From Prorocentrum cordatum (taxonomy: Eukaryota; Sar; Dinophyceae; Prorocentrales; Prorocentraceae), in NCBI GenBank assembly GCA_963575745.1, contig CAUYUJ010012158.1:120001-184000 (forward strand): a DNA stretch of 64,000 bases. The letters run 5' to 3'. Positions 29,590 to 41,530 of this stretch are shown here, one piece after another (within the stretch, counting starts at the first letter, position 1; every line of letters begins with the position of its first letter). The notes below the pieces were generated by a model. The model saw only the letters and a list, made by a program, of their open reading frames with translations, was not told the DNA's origin and ran no database searches. The translations under genes and the position numbers were made by a program.

Positions 29590-30770
29590 CGAGCTGCCTC
29601 GGCCAGAGGCGCGGGGGGCGCGTGGCGCTGGCGGCGGCCGAGCCGAGGGTCGACCCGTGATGGGGCGGGGGCCATGGCGGGCGCCCCGAAAGGAACTCGC
29701 GAAGCCCTCGCCCCGAAGCGGCTCTCGCCGAGGCGAGGTCGTCGGAGCCGCGCGACGAGCTTGCCCTCCCGTTTCGCGACCGTCGTCGGCCAGAGGTTCG
29801 CGGTGCACGTGGTTCCGCGTGCTGGGGCGGCGCTGGAGGCGCCGCTGGGGGGCGGCCCTACTGCGCGCGGGCCCCCAGCCACGACGTGCGCGACGACTGC
29901 GGGTACACATCGGGAGGCCTGCTCCCTGGCGCGACGCGGTGCTCTACGGCGAGGACCGCTCGTCGTCAGCCTCAACGCGGACTGGTTCCTCCACCCCGCG
30001 CTGCTCCCCAACCAGAGGCGCAGGGTGCTCCTGGCGCTGTTGGCGAGCACCGCGCTGGCGCTGGCTGGCTGGCCGGGGCGCGGCCCCGCGGCGCGCGCGG
30101 GCCCGCCGCCGCGGCGAGCGCAGCGACTGCGACGGGTACGCGCAATATGGCCCCTCAGGCGCTACTCGGAGCGCCTCGGCGTGGGCGGCCTGCTGTCGGC
30201 CCCGCCCTGGACTGGCTCTTCGACCGGAGGCTTGGGGAACTCGCGGCGCCGGTGGCGGCCGAGCCGAGGGCCGATCCGTGAGGGGCGGGGGCCATAGTGG
30301 GCGCTCCAAAAGGCGCTCTCGAAGCCCCCGCCCCAAAGCGGCTCTCGCCGAGGCGAAGTCGTCAGAGTCGTGCGACGAGCTTTCCGCGCCACCTCGGGAG
30401 CTCCGTCGGCCAGAGGCTCGCGTTGCACATGGCGCTGCATGCTGGGGCGGCGCTGGCGGCGCGGCAGAGGAGCGGCTCTGCGGCGCGCGGGCCTCCTACC
30501 TCGACGTGCGCCACGGGCTCGACGGGCGCGGGCCGAGTGGATCAACCTCTGGGGCGCCGAGGGGCCCTTCGGCGAGGTCGGCTCGACGTCGCCCTCCCCC
30601 TGCGCTGGTTCCTCCACCCGCGCTGCTCCTCAGCCAGAGGCGCCCGTTGCACCTGGCGCCGTTGGCGGGCGCTGCGCTGGCCGCGGCGGGGGGCTCGGGG
30701 GGCGGCCCCCCGCCGAGAGGCGCGCGGGCGAGGGCCCCGCCTTGGCCGAGCAGGGCAGCACGGGGACCAT
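29590..30770 (+). repeat. Internal tandem repeat of the LINE: ~207-bp units in two 620-bp blocks
   Basis: GCCAGAGG-type anchors occur near 29603, 29791, 30012, 30225, 30410 and 30634. The three-unit block 29603-30224 is repeated as 30225-30770 with offsets of 619-622 bp, and GCGGCTCTCGCC at 29718 and 30338 confirms the 620-bp offset. Unit length is close to a multiple of three, and pieces such as DWFLHPALLPNQRR and RWFLHPRC recur, so it may once have encoded a repeat domain between ORF1 and the endonuclease. Confidence 0.6.
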
Positions 30771-31410
30771 GGGCGTCAACGTGACGCACTGGCCCTCTTG
30801 CCTCGCACAGCTCGAGGAGGGCGACGCCGACAGCCCCGCCCAGGCAACCCTCCTTCAGGAGCATCACCTGAAGGAGGAGCGCCAGCTGGCCGCTGCTGGC
30901 CGCGCTGCCCGCCGCCCGGGTTGGACAGCAGATCCCGCCCCCGCGGTGGCCACAGCGAAGGGCGGCGCCTCGGCAGGCGTGGGCGTCCTGGTTCAACCTT
31001 GGGTGCATCTTCAGCGGGTCGAGTTCACCGATGACCGCGTCGCGGCCCGCTGCTCCGCGCGCCGATGGCGCCTGCGAGCCTCCGCGCCAGCCAGGGCCTC
31101 ACCGACCTCAACCTGGACCTGCTGACCAACTTGGGCTCGGTGGCGCCGGCCATGCGATGGCCCTTCGTCGCGGGGGCGGGCTGGAACACGACGCCCACTG
31201 CGCTTGAGGAGGCGCAGCTGCTGCCGCCCATTGGGGCGCGACTGGCATGCTCCAGCCGCGCCGCTTGCGTCGCGGCCACCTCCGCGCGGGAGATCGACTT
31301 CTTCTGCGTCGGCCAGCTGGCGGAGGTCCAGACGGCGCGTCGGCGCGACCGATTCGCGGTCCGCGCCCACAGGGCGGTGGCGCTCAGACTGCCCCACCCC
31401 CCTTTTCCCG
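30766..31410 (+). pseudogene. LINE APE-type endonuclease region
   Basis: NVTHWPSCLAQLEEGDAD, QEHHLKEERQLAAAGRAAR and TAKGGASAGVGVLVQPW (30775-31010) correspond to the N-terminal half of dinoflagellate LINE endonucleases, where the Glu of a QETHL-like motif binds the metal. Here it reads QEHHL. A frameshift near 31060 leads to LTDLNLDLLTNLG, FVAGAGWNTTP and REIDFFCVGQLAEVQ (31090-31330), the GDWN and IDY/F-type motifs of the C-terminal half. The normal Asp of GDWN is Gly here. The enzyme would nick target DNA to prime reverse transcription. Confidence 0.65.
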
Positions 31411-32239
31411 GCGCCGCGGTCCCCCGCATGCGCCGCCCGAAGGCTTTCCCTGCCGAGATGCTGATCGGGCCGCAGCTGCCCCCACCAGGATGGCAGGACG
31501 CGATCGCCGACCTGCCGACCCTCACGGCGGCAGCGGGCTTGGACGCCGCCTGCGGGCGCGTCCTGGACCGACATGAGGGCGAGCTGGTCCAGCACTTCAG
31601 CCTGGCAGGGCGCCGTGGGGCGGACCGCTATCGGGGCAGGAGCGACGGGGCGCGCCTGGTCAAGGTGCAGCCCCATCGCCAGCGGCAGCAGTGGGCGCCG
31701 ACCGCGAAGGCGGCCCCCGCTGAGCAGCGCTGGAGCTGGCTCGCCGAGCGCGCGCGCGCGGCGCGTCTTCCGACGGTCGGGCAGCCACCGGCACGCCGGG
31801 CGCATCCAGGTGAAGCTGCTCAGCTTTGTGCCGCCCGTGGCGGGCGCGGACCCGACGCTCTGGCAGTCGTGGCGCCATTTCGTCCGCAGGCTGAACTTCC
31901 TGGGGCAGCCCGCAGTGGGCGCGCTCCTGGGAGACCTCCAGCGGGCGGCGGGCGCCGCCGCCGAGGGCCGTTCGGCCTAAACCGCTACGCGGCCTGGCTG
32001 GACTGGCCCCGCGAGGCCGCCGTCGGCCTCGGCGTGCGGAAGGGCTTCCGCTGGATCCGTGAGGCGGCGCCCAGACCTGCCAACCGCTGGCAGCCGTCCG
32101 CGGGTCTCCAGTCGGCGCAGCTGGCGGCAGAGGCGGCGGCGCGCCCGTGGCACGCGCTGCGGGGCGAAGGCGGCGGGCGTGCGGCGGTCGCCTGGCCCCT
32201 GGACATGGGCGACCTCCCACGCCTGCCGAGCGTCGAGGA
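31411..32239 (+). pseudogene. LINE linker between endonuclease and RT
   Basis: The frame continues open to TAG 32247 with Arg/Ala/Trp-rich sequence, as in the EN-RT linker of related elements. No separate domain is recognised. The closing VEELR before TAG is the usual lead-in to the RT fingers. Confidence 0.45.
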
Positions 32240-32775
32240 GCTGCGCTAGGTCGGGCACTACTCCCCCCGCGTCACGGGCTTGGGCTGCGACGCCTTCCAC
32301 CCGCGCCATGTCGCCGTGCTGTGCGACGAGGCGCTCGGGGCCTGCATCGAGCTCTGGCGGCGCATCGTCGGGGCTTCACCCACGGCGCGGCATGTCTGAG
32401 CTGCGAGACCTGCGTCTGGATCCAGGCCGCCTCGGCTTAGGTGGCGACTCACCGCGGCCAGGCGGCGTGCACCGTGCTCGTGGACCTGTCTCAGGCTTGC
32501 GAGCACATCCCGCGGGCGCCGCTGGCCAAGCGGGCCGAGGCGTTCGGCCTCAACGTGCACTTGCTGCGGGTCCCGCTCCAGGTGCACGCGATGCCGCGCA
32601 TCGTCTGCCACCGGGGTGGCCGCAGAAGCCTGTGTGCCCCAGCGCGGCGTCGCGGCAGGGTGCAGCTTCGCGGACTTGTGCATGCGCATGTTCCCGCTGC
32701 CGAGGCTGGACCTGGGCGCGGCGCGGGTCGGCAACGTCGTCGACGACATCCAGCTGGCCCAGACGGGCATGGCAA
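32240..32775 (+). pseudogene. LINE reverse transcriptase, truncated
   Basis: After the in-frame TAG the same frame gives RVTGLGCDAFHPRHVAVLCD (32268-32330), the RT-0/1 motif. A shifted frame gives TVLVDLSQACEHIPRAPLAK (32471-32530), the catalytic Asp motif A. A further shift gives VPQRGVAAGCSFADL (32630-32680), motif B, and VGNVVDDIQLAQTG (32728-32770), motif C with the VVDD catalytic pair. All core motifs are present but spread over frames, with nothing beyond motif C. It would copy RNA at a nicked target; this copy is dead. Confidence 0.72.
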
Positions 32776-32830
32776 GGCGCGTGGCCTGCACGGTGAGTCC
32801 GATCCACTTGCTTGCTCAGGCTGTCTGGGA

Positions 32831-33590
32831 GTCGTGGCTGCCTTGCGAGTGGATGGCCCGAGTTTTGTTTGCCCCTGAGGCCGCCCTGGCTCGGGCCACA
32901 GGTGTTAAGAATGAATGGGCCCTCGTCCGCGGTCCGATTTCGGTGGCACTGGCCAGTTGTAGGCGCATCGGCTGAAAGCTGGGCCCTGGGGTCTGCGCGT
33001 TAGATACCAGCGAGGGCTTCGAGGTTGATCGCGCCGCGGTCTGCCCGAGATCTGTGCTGCACCTCGCGCGCCTGAGCACAGAGGACTTGCCAGTTTTCAG
33101 CGCATGCGGGCATGCGCAGATCCTGTAGCCCGCCGCCGGCGCGCCGACGCCAGCGTGGGTTGCGTGTATAATGTATGTATACATATATACCATATGTATG
33201 TATGTATATATATACACGCACATATATATATATAGATGTATGGATGGATTATCTGATCGTCGACGCACGAGTGAAAAATCATGCGCGCCGGTAGGGCTCT
33301 CTTGTGTGAGCCTCTTGCGATCAGAAAATCATGTTTTGCATTGAGTGCTCTGCATTGCGGTTTTGATTGCACGTCGTTGTCTGTCCCCATTGGCACGCCC
33401 TGCGGTGCGTCCCCGTGGCGCGTCCCCAACTTCATGCGCTTTTCGGACTTATCCACTTAGGTTATACAGGTTTAGGTGTTAAACACTTATAAGCAAGTTA
33501 GCATAACACGTACTTATAATATCGTACTAAGTTAGGTCGGAAATGAAGTCAAAGTTAAGTCGAAGTTAAGCGCATGTTAATAAGGCCGTC
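32831..33590. other. Unique and AT-rich sequence, no gene
   Basis: 33170-33240 is a TATG/TATA microsatellite. 33450-33590 is AT-rich with repeated TTAAG/TTAGG-like words but no array. 33000-33160 shows nothing. Confidence 0.5.
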
Positions 33591-36280
33591 GGTGGGCCCC
33601 CTGGCTGCATCGAAATTTGCAAGTGGTCTAGCGAAGCAAGAGTGGCAACGCCATTCGAGCGCATTCTGCGACGCCTTCGGCAAAGCTCTGGAGGGCGAGG
33701 AGCCGGGGCGTCAGGGGCGTGCCGAAGGCGCGGCGACGCCATCCGAGCGTGCCCCATGGGCCCTCGGAGAATTTCTCCATGCTGCTTGCTTGCGCACTAA
33801 CGCGCGCTATGCGATGTTATATGCCATGGCTTGTTCTTTGGTTTGGGGGCTTATGGCGGGGGCGGGGAGGTTCATGCAGTGGCCACTGTGCCAGCCCGCC
33901 AGACCCGCGGCCCCCGCCGCCGAGCCTAACCGCCGCCGTGGAGCGGCACCGCGGCGGGGCCACCCTTCCCACCCCAGCAGGCCGCAACGACGTTTTTGTT
34001 GCCATTTGGCGGTCGCGTTGGCAGTCGGGTCGTGGGCAGCGCAAGGTCTGGTCTTGCGGGGGTGCCCCTGGCCGCCCGGGCGGCCGCGGGGCCCGAGGCG
34101 CCGCCCCGGCCGCGACCGTCGCGCCCGCCTGCAGCGCGCTCGACCGCGGCGCGCTCGGCGCCGCTCCAGATGCCGCCCGAGGCGTAAGGCTGCTCAGGCG
34201 GCCGGGGTAGGGCGCCCAGCCGCCCGCTGCCCAAGCCGCGGCGCCCGGAGGCCGCTCCCCAGACGGCCGCGACGCAGCCCAAAGCCGCCCTGGAGTATTT
34301 GTCGCGCACAGAGGCCCGCGTCATTAACGCAGTCTACGAGCAGTTTCGCAGCATGGAAGATGAGTGGGTCGCAGTATGGAAGGTTGCAGTATAGAGAATG
34401 CACAGCGCTACGTAGGCTGGGTGGGACGATATATTGCGCAGTTTGGTCTCGCGGCGATGTTCGGCATCGCGGGTCCAACGACATGCCGCGCGGCCTTGAT
34501 TGCGACGACAGCAATTCTTAATGGGGCACGGCAGGCGCGTCATCGACGTAGAGGAATCCAAGTCCCAGTCGACGTCAATGGGGAACTCACGCAGAACCCT
34601 CTGCCTGACTTCGCGAAAGACGAATCCATGGTCTCACAGCGTTCAGCGCCCTCGCAGGGGGCGCCGAGGAGCAGGCGCGCGGCCGTCGACGAGAAGCTGC
34701 GAAGTCAAGGGGGCCTTCGGCAGCACTCCAGAGACGCGCAGAAGAGCGCCAAGCTAAAACTGGCGCCTGCGAGGTGCAACTGGCGGGGTCGGAGCTCGAG
34801 CGCAAGCCCGGCGAGCGGGTCGCGCAGTGGCTCGACGTCGCGGGCTTCCGAGGACTAGATGGCGGGGGGGGCAAGGGGTGCGCGCGCGGGGGGGGGGGGG
34901 GGCGAGGAAAGAGGCGCGGCGCCAGCTGAATTGCCCGCGCGCAGGGATCGGCCATCAGCCAGGGCCCCCGCGCGGGAGCGCGCGCGGGTGCGCGCGTAGC
35001 CGTCGGAGAAGGGGAGGGGCAGCGGAGGTGGAATGAGGTGAGGGGGCAGGGGGAGGGGGGAACTCTCTCGGGGCCCCTCGGAGGTGGCCCAGCTCTGGTG
35101 GGCAGCGCTCCGCCGCGCAGCCTATGCCGTCTCCGATTCGAGGCGCGCCCTGTTCGCGGCCTGCGCGTCGGCGGCGAAGTCAGACCTCGGCGCGCGCGCG
35201 GGGCCGGCGCGCGCGCGGAGCTGATGCGCTGCACTCGGCGCGCGCTGGGAACATCTCGGACTCCGGGAAAGACGACCCGGCCAAGGCTTGGCTGCAAGCT
35301 CGGGATATCGAGTCCGAGACCCACGCTGGAAGCGCCCCCCCCCGCAGTGCGCGCGGCTGGCGCGGGGCTGACTCGCGCGCGCGGGCTCTTCTTCGAGAGC
35401 GGCGCTTGCTTGAGCGCCGAGGGCATGCGTGGGAAGGGCGCGCTTCAATTTGCCTGCGGGCGCCCCCGAAACAGATGGCTCGACCGGCGCGAGACCGCGC
35501 GAAGAAACCGGCGAACAAGAGCAGGGGTCAGCGCGCGGCCATGCGCGCCGCAGGCCCGACCAACAGCTGGCCACGGCCACGGACGTGGCAGCGCCAGGAT
35601 TCGCGTGGGCCCCAGAGGCGCCGCCCCCGCTAGCCCGCGCGCTGAGATTGGTCATCAGCCAAGCCCCATGCGCCATGCGCGTTTTTTGTTGAAAGGGCAT
35701 GACCCAACAGAGCGGACGCCGCGCCGGAAAAATAACACGTGTGCGTGCATAGCTAGCTCACCAGCCTCGAACTTATCCCTATCCCTAAGATTGACAGGCC
35801 GAAATGCGATGGCAATATTAGGGATGCGCCTTCAAAAACTGAGGGAATCCTTAAGCTTGGCATCGTGATGGGGCGATGCCCAGCATAGAGACATGGGATC
35901 TGTTCCAGGCTGGTAACTAGCTAGGCGCGCGCTCGTGGGGTGCGCTTGCGAGCGTGCGCAGCCGTTCCGGGCAGGGCGCGGGCCAGGGGTGGCAGTGGGC
36001 CCCGTGGCGCAGCGCCCGCTGAGTTGCCAGCGCGCAGGGATAGGCCATCAGCCAGGACCCCCGCGCGGAGCCTTCTTCAGCATCGCGAGTCGAGGTGGCG
36101 GGCGCCGCCCCGAAGAGGACGAGCCCCAGCGAGGCGCGCGCGCCTGCAGGGCACGCTCGTGCGCGGAAGGTCCGAGACGCACGTGCCTACGTACGCGCGT
36201 GCGCGCGTGCGTGTGTTCGCGCGTGCGTTGGGAAGGGCCAAAGGGCCCCCCCCCCCACCACCGCCACCCACCCACCCTAC
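33591..36280. other. GC-rich stretch without a recognisable gene; three copies of a ~50-bp module
   Basis: GCGCGCAGGGAT, then GGCCATCAGCCAGG and CCCCCGCGCG, lie at about 34921-34980 and 36020-36068, with a diverged third copy (ATTGGTCATCAGCCAAG) at 35635-35665. The first and last are also preceded by a GCCAGCTGAATTGCC or GCTGAGTTGCC segment. Open frames are Arg/Ala/Pro-rich shadows of composition. Confidence 0.45.
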
Positions 36281-36655
36281 ATGCCATCCGCAGAGGGCCG
36301 CCTGCGCAGCCCCGCCCCCCCTGCTCCATGCCATCCGCACCAGGCCGCCGTCGTCGTCGCCGTCGTCGTTGCCCTGTCCTTCGGGGCGGCAGGACGCCCG
36401 CGCAACGCCGTCCGCAAAAGGCTTTCGTCGTCGTCGACTTCGCCCCCCGGGACTGCAGAACGCCCGCGCAGCACCCCGTCCCCACCTTGCCATCCGCAGT
36501 CCGCCTTCGTCGTCGTCCGTAGTCGCCCAGCAATCCTGGACGTCCACGCAGAGCCCCCCCTTCTGCCATCCAGAGTCCGCCGTCGTTTTTGTTTTCGCCA
36601 TCGCCCGTCAGCTCCGCCCCCCAAGATTGCAAAACGCCCGCGCCAGTGGGTACGG
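36280..36655. repeat. Imperfect CCATCCGCAG minisatellite
   Basis: About five units of 70-110 bp with a TGCCATCCGCAG core, a CCGCCGTCGTCGTC stretch and a CGCGCAGCCCC-like end. Confidence 0.6.
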
Positions 36656-39480
36656 GGTGCCGTCGACCAGTCCGAATGGTCACCCCCGCCGCTCCGATTT
36701 GACAGCCGTCGGGCCCCCCTGGCCTTCCACGCGGCCCGGGGACCAACCCGAAGTGTCAGACTTCCGTGGGTCGAGCTCTTTGTGTGGGTCGCTATTCTGA
36801 GGACCGAGGGGCTGGCGAAGCTGTTCTGTCATCCCCCATCCGAATTCGATCCCCAACCGCTTACCTAGATTATCGATATCTATCCTTGGTGGAAGGGGGG
36901 CGATTTCGCCGAGCGGTGGGGGTGAGCTATGAAGCCAAGGGCCGCGCAAACAAACGCAGCATTTGTGTGATTACCATTGCCGTTGGTTCCGTATTGTTTT
37001 TTGTCGCATGTTCGCCGGCATGTCCGAAAACGTCGAGTAGCAGGTCGTGGTGGCGGGAGGGCGAGCCAGCGAAACAACGCAGTGACGGTCAACGGCAAGC
37101 TAGACACACATACGAACGAGAAACGAAACATTGGGAACACCATCGCACATTCACGGGATCAGTACAATCCGAAAGGGAAGCAGTAATCACAAACGCAGCA
37201 GGTTTTACATTTGAGAAGCGCTAGTGAACGCGCGACGAAAACAGTTTGAACCAGCCGACAACCAAAAAACAACCCACGAAACGCATGAGACGATTGCCGC
37301 TCGCGGTGAAACACTTCTCCCCCCGCGAATTTACGTCATGCCAGATTGTGTATGATGGCGTTTCGTTCATGTTTGGGGCCTCTTGGTATTTTTGGAGGGG
37401 AAATCGGACAATGAAGCGGCAATGGCGAGCGGGCGAAAACGTAACATCGATGGAACAACATCATCCTGTAGAGTTGGTTTTGTAGATTCGCTTTCATCTG
37501 CAAGCTTTTGTATTCTGGTCAGTATTCCAAGATCTATGCTAGGCGAGCAAACGAAATTGCGAAACGTGATAGAACAGCCGGGCCGCATGCAAGAACAACC
37601 ATATCGCCGATCAAGAATGAGTGCAAACAACAAGCGGAATCCAGTGTCTACTCTTGACATGACGCACAACACAACAGACACGGAAAGGCATCCATGTAAG
37701 CATCACGCAAGAGTGTACGCCACAACGCAACTCATTGCGGGTTCAGACACTACTCGAACGCTGGGCCGCGACTGATACACTACAGTGATCACCAACGATA
37801 CTGCGCCCAGCACCGCAACACCCACACCAACGGTTTTTTTGACACTGATGGCATACAACTGATACAGTCGGTGCAACAACTTTGGTCGCCCTGATGCCCC
37901 TCATGCGCCAGGCGTGAAGTCTTGCACCCGTGTCCTGCATCCGTGGGCCGTAGTTGGCCGCGCCATCGTAGAGCCAACAGTTTCTGGGGTGTTTCAGAGT
38001 TTCCTTAGCTCTGTGGCGCAAAGAGGGAGGGCGAGGGTGAGGACGCCGGGGCGTCAGAGCACCAGGAGGCACGAAGGGCTCCGACGTTCGCGTGTACTCG
38101 ATCTTTGTTTGGCATTTCATGTGATTATTTTGGGCCTCGTTTCGGCATTCGGGACTACTGGATCCTGCTTCAGGCTTCTCTGGCCCCAGATCTATATTTT
38201 GGGCTTTTCTCGTGGCTCCCCCTTTCGGGATCTCTTCCAGGCATTCTTTGTGCCCGCCTGCGCCCTTTGGGCCTGTCTGTGATGCTCCTGGAGGTTTGGT
38301 GAGACGTTCTTGAGCTGTCCTTGGGCCCTCAGGTCCTGCTGGGGCTCCGCTGGGGCCCTGTTGTGTTCCTCTTGGGCCCTTGTTGGGCTTCCCTGTCGCC
38401 GCCTGGGGTACCGCTGTATCCTGAACTCCGTTGCCTTGTCTCTGTGTCTTTCGCCCTGGGACGGGAAGCTCTGTCGCGTTAGCGACGTATTCAGCCGCTG
38501 CATGTTCTCATCGGCTGAGTATGACCCAGAATGTTTCTATATTACCCGTTTCATTCGGTCTACATGCGCGCTTCCATGCGCCTTCAGGGGCTGGCCCGCC
38601 GCGGCCGGTCAGCGGACCGCTTCTGTTCGCCTCTTGATCCACCGTGGAGGGTTTTGAAGCCCATCTCAAAGAGTATTGGCGAAGGGCCAAAATCAATCAA
38701 ACGAGCGGCAGTCTTGCCTCGCAGTGATTCTTGCTTGTCGAGGGCTTCCTTTGACCATAGTGGAGCCATTTTCGGCCAGCAGGGAGCATCATGGTCATCT
38801 TGGGCCAACAGGGAGCAGTGTTGGAGGCCATCTCGTGGTGTTTTGGCACTCAGTGGGGCTATGTTGGGCACTTTCTGAGGGCCCCTCCGTCTCGGTGAGC
38901 CGCTTCGGGAGGCTCACGAGGTGCATTGGCGATTTTATCTTCCCCAGTTTATCATCACTGAGGGTTTTGGACCCCGAGGGGGACGCAACACGGGGGGGTC
39001 AATGGGGACAACCAGACACCTCGCATGCCTTGTCACCCCCAGAAAGCGGTGTCATCGGATCCTCAGCAATTTTCCGCAGGGGTCCAATCCCCAAACAAGG
39101 TTTACCTCGAGGTGTCTTTACCGTTGTCTTCACACGGCTCCTGACAAGTCCACCCGTGCCCCAAGCGTTATTCGCGGAAAGCAGTGTTTGGTGTGAGATT
39201 TCTTCCCAGCCTTGATTTCGCCTGGGACATCACCGTCATCGTCACTGTGAGGCGTCGCCGTCACCATCATCATGCATCGTTCGTGCTGGGGGAGCCCCTG
39301 CCGCTGCTGCTGCACCAGAGGAGCCGCTCGAGGTTGCGCGGAGGCGGGCGACGGCGATGTGATGAGGATCGCTCCTGCCCAGCCGAGGACTGCCGCGGGG
39401 TGGTGAGGTTAGACCCTGCCTGCGCGTGAGCGGGCGCGGGCCCTGGGTGGCGCGAATTGGAGCTGCGCACTGCGGGCTTC
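36656..39480. other. Sequence without a recognisable gene
   Basis: 36860-38100 has lower GC than its surroundings and only short frames. 38300-38410 has a loose GGGCCCT minisatellite. 38740-38870 contains a short internal duplication around GCCAGCAGGGAGCA and GCCAACAGGGAGCA. No domain was recognised in any frame. Confidence 0.4.
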
Positions 39481-39484
39481 GTCA

Positions 39485-39521
39485 TCATCGGCATCATCAT
39501 CATCATCACCACCATCATCAC

Positions 39522-39566
<45 letters not shown>

Positions 39567-39588
39567 AATCATCATCATCATCATCATT

Positions 39589-39620
<32 letters not shown>
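39485..39620. repeat. (CAT)n microsatellite
   Basis: Near-pure CATCAT for 135 bp. Poly-His and poly-Ile frames are artefacts. Confidence 0.95.
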
Positions 39621-39952
39621 GGCGCCGCGCTTTGCTTGGCATCGAACGCGGGTTGGTGGTCCTCGACCCGAGGTTCCCCGAAAGCCTCTCTCTGCTCAGC
39701 CCGCTCTTTGGACTTGACCTGAGTACGAGTTCGAGTCAGTCTTTACTCTGCGGACGGCATGATGCTCTGTACATTCTGTGCAAGCCAGGGTGTGCATTGC
39801 CGTGCCCTCAGCTGGCCTTTTCAAGGCACCCGCTCTCTTTCGCCGCGCGCCGAATGCGTCCCTTGGCCGAGGGTCCTCGAGTGACCCAGACTTCTGGCCA
39901 CTGGCTCAGTTGCTGATCTGTTGTCCCCTCCCCCCCTCCCTCCAACATCCGG

Positions 39953-39980
39953 TCTCTCTCTCTCTCTCTCTCTCTCTCAC
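39953..39980. repeat. (CT)n microsatellite
   Basis: A run of TCTCTC, 28 bp long. Confidence 0.9.
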
Positions 39981-40094
39981 GGAGCTCGCACACGTGAACT
40001 TTTTAGTACGGGCCCAGGTTGCACCAGGGACTAATGTACATCATTGCTTTGTTAATTCCCGCCATCATCGGTCCGTTTTTTGATATTTTTAATA

Positions 40095-40422
40095 AAAGTC
40101 ATCATCATCATCAGCATCATTTGAATTATCGTCTTGATCTGAAGCGTATTCCTTATCAGCATCATCGCCATCATCGTTATCATCTTCACCAGAATCACAC
40201 AGCATCACCATCTTCACCAGTGACATCATCATTCTCATCATCGTCATGATTATCATTAGCACCCTCATCATCGTTATAGTCAGCATCAATTGTTTCCAAC
40301 GCTACCATCGTCAACATCCGCATCACGAGTGCCTCCACCATCACCACCGGCAGCATCATCACCATCACCGTCACCATCGACATCATAACTCCCATTGCCA
40401 TCATCATCACCACCATGTCCAT

Positions 40423-40474
<52 letters not shown>

Positions 40475-40630
40475 GTCATCGTCATCGTCATCGTCATCAT
40501 CATCATCATCAGCGTCGTCATCGTCATCATCATCATACCATCACCTGCATCGCCGCCAGCATCGACGGCATCGCCGCCATCGTCGTCGGCATCACCATCA
40601 TCAGCCTCGTCATCATTACATCAGCATCAC

Positions 40631-40698
<68 letters not shown>

Positions 40699-40755
40699 CC
40701 ATCACCATCACCATCACCATCACCATCACCATCACCATCACCATCACCATCAACC
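40095..40755. repeat. CAT/ATC microsatellite with pure cores
   Basis: About 660 bp of imperfect (ATC)n with pure cores at 40425-40475 and 40630-40700 and a (CACCAT)n end at 40697-40752. Confidence 0.9.
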
Positions 40756-41089
40756 ATTCTGGCCCAAATCGCGCTGGAGGCGCGCTGTCGCGCGCCGCCA
40801 CGCGCCGATTCTGGCCACCTTGCGGGCCGCCGACCGCGACGATGATGCCCGCGGCAGCCACCGACAAGGTGTGGGCGATGAACGCCCAGACCGTGCCGCC
40901 GGGTTATGGAACCGGGCACCTCGCGGCTTGGCTGCGGAGCAAGGAGGGCAAGGACAAGGCAGGGACGATCGAAATGGTCACGGAAACATTAAGGCCGACA
41001 GCAGTTCTTGTCGGTTTGTTCTTCACATCCTGAGTTTTGTGTTGGTTTCTTGGAACATGTCCCCCTTTTCCTTCACCCGCCTCCTTCGG

Positions 41090-41530
41090 TTCCTACATTT
41101 TCTCCCTTGCATCTTCCACCTCCGCCTGGAAGGCGGTGTCGGATCGAGCGGGATATTCGAAACATCGTGTTATTTATGAAAGGTCGTCCCAAACCACGTT
41201 TCCCCTTCGTGGGAGGTCCTCCTCCAGGGAGGCCGTGTTGGACCGAGGTGTCTAGGCGCAAAGCGTGTGATTGATAATGGATCGTGCCCTCCGCACCTCT
41301 CCAGCCCCCCCACTATCACCTTTCCCCCCCCCTCCTTGGAGGCTGTTTCCTCCTCGGAGGCCGCGTCGGACCGAACGGGATATGCGCAAAGCAAACCGTG
41401 CGGTATCGTCCCTTCCCCACCTCTCCAGGTTTCCCAAACCACGTTTCCCTCTCCTGGAAGGCCGTGTCCCCCTCCAGGGAGGCCGTGTTCGACCGAACGG
41501 GGCATGCCCAAGCCGTGTTATTCATTCTTT
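41090..41530. repeat. CCACGTTTCCC/GGAGGCCGTGTCGGACCGA family, locus 1
   Basis: Four units of ~100-120 bp share CTCCCCACCTCTCCAG, CCACGTTTCCCC, AGGGAGGCCGTGTCGGACCG and ATGCGCAAACCGTG. The same family recurs at 46290-46625 and 46812-47060. Confidence 0.75.

Larger units (their letters stand above)
27640..32830 (+). mobile_element. GC-rich LINE (non-LTR retrotransposon), frame-broken
   Basis: About 5.2 kb on the + strand holds, in LINE order, an ORF1-type zinc/coiled-coil region (27790-29060), an internal tandem repeat (29590-30760), an APE-type endonuclease (30766-31410) and a reverse transcriptase (32240-32775). Coding pieces lie in different frames, and at least one in-frame TAG occurs (32247-32249). 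The RT ends just after its VVDD box and the composition drops to that of the surroundings by 32830, so the thumb and zinc-finger 3' part is missing. No target duplication could be delimited. The composition is much richer in GC than the LINE remnant at 9.75 kb, suggesting a different family. Confidence 0.72.

Noticed and set aside
33450-33590. TTTAGG/TTAGG words as telomere-like repeats
   Set aside because: Words are scattered, not tandem, and not the TTTAGGG array expected.
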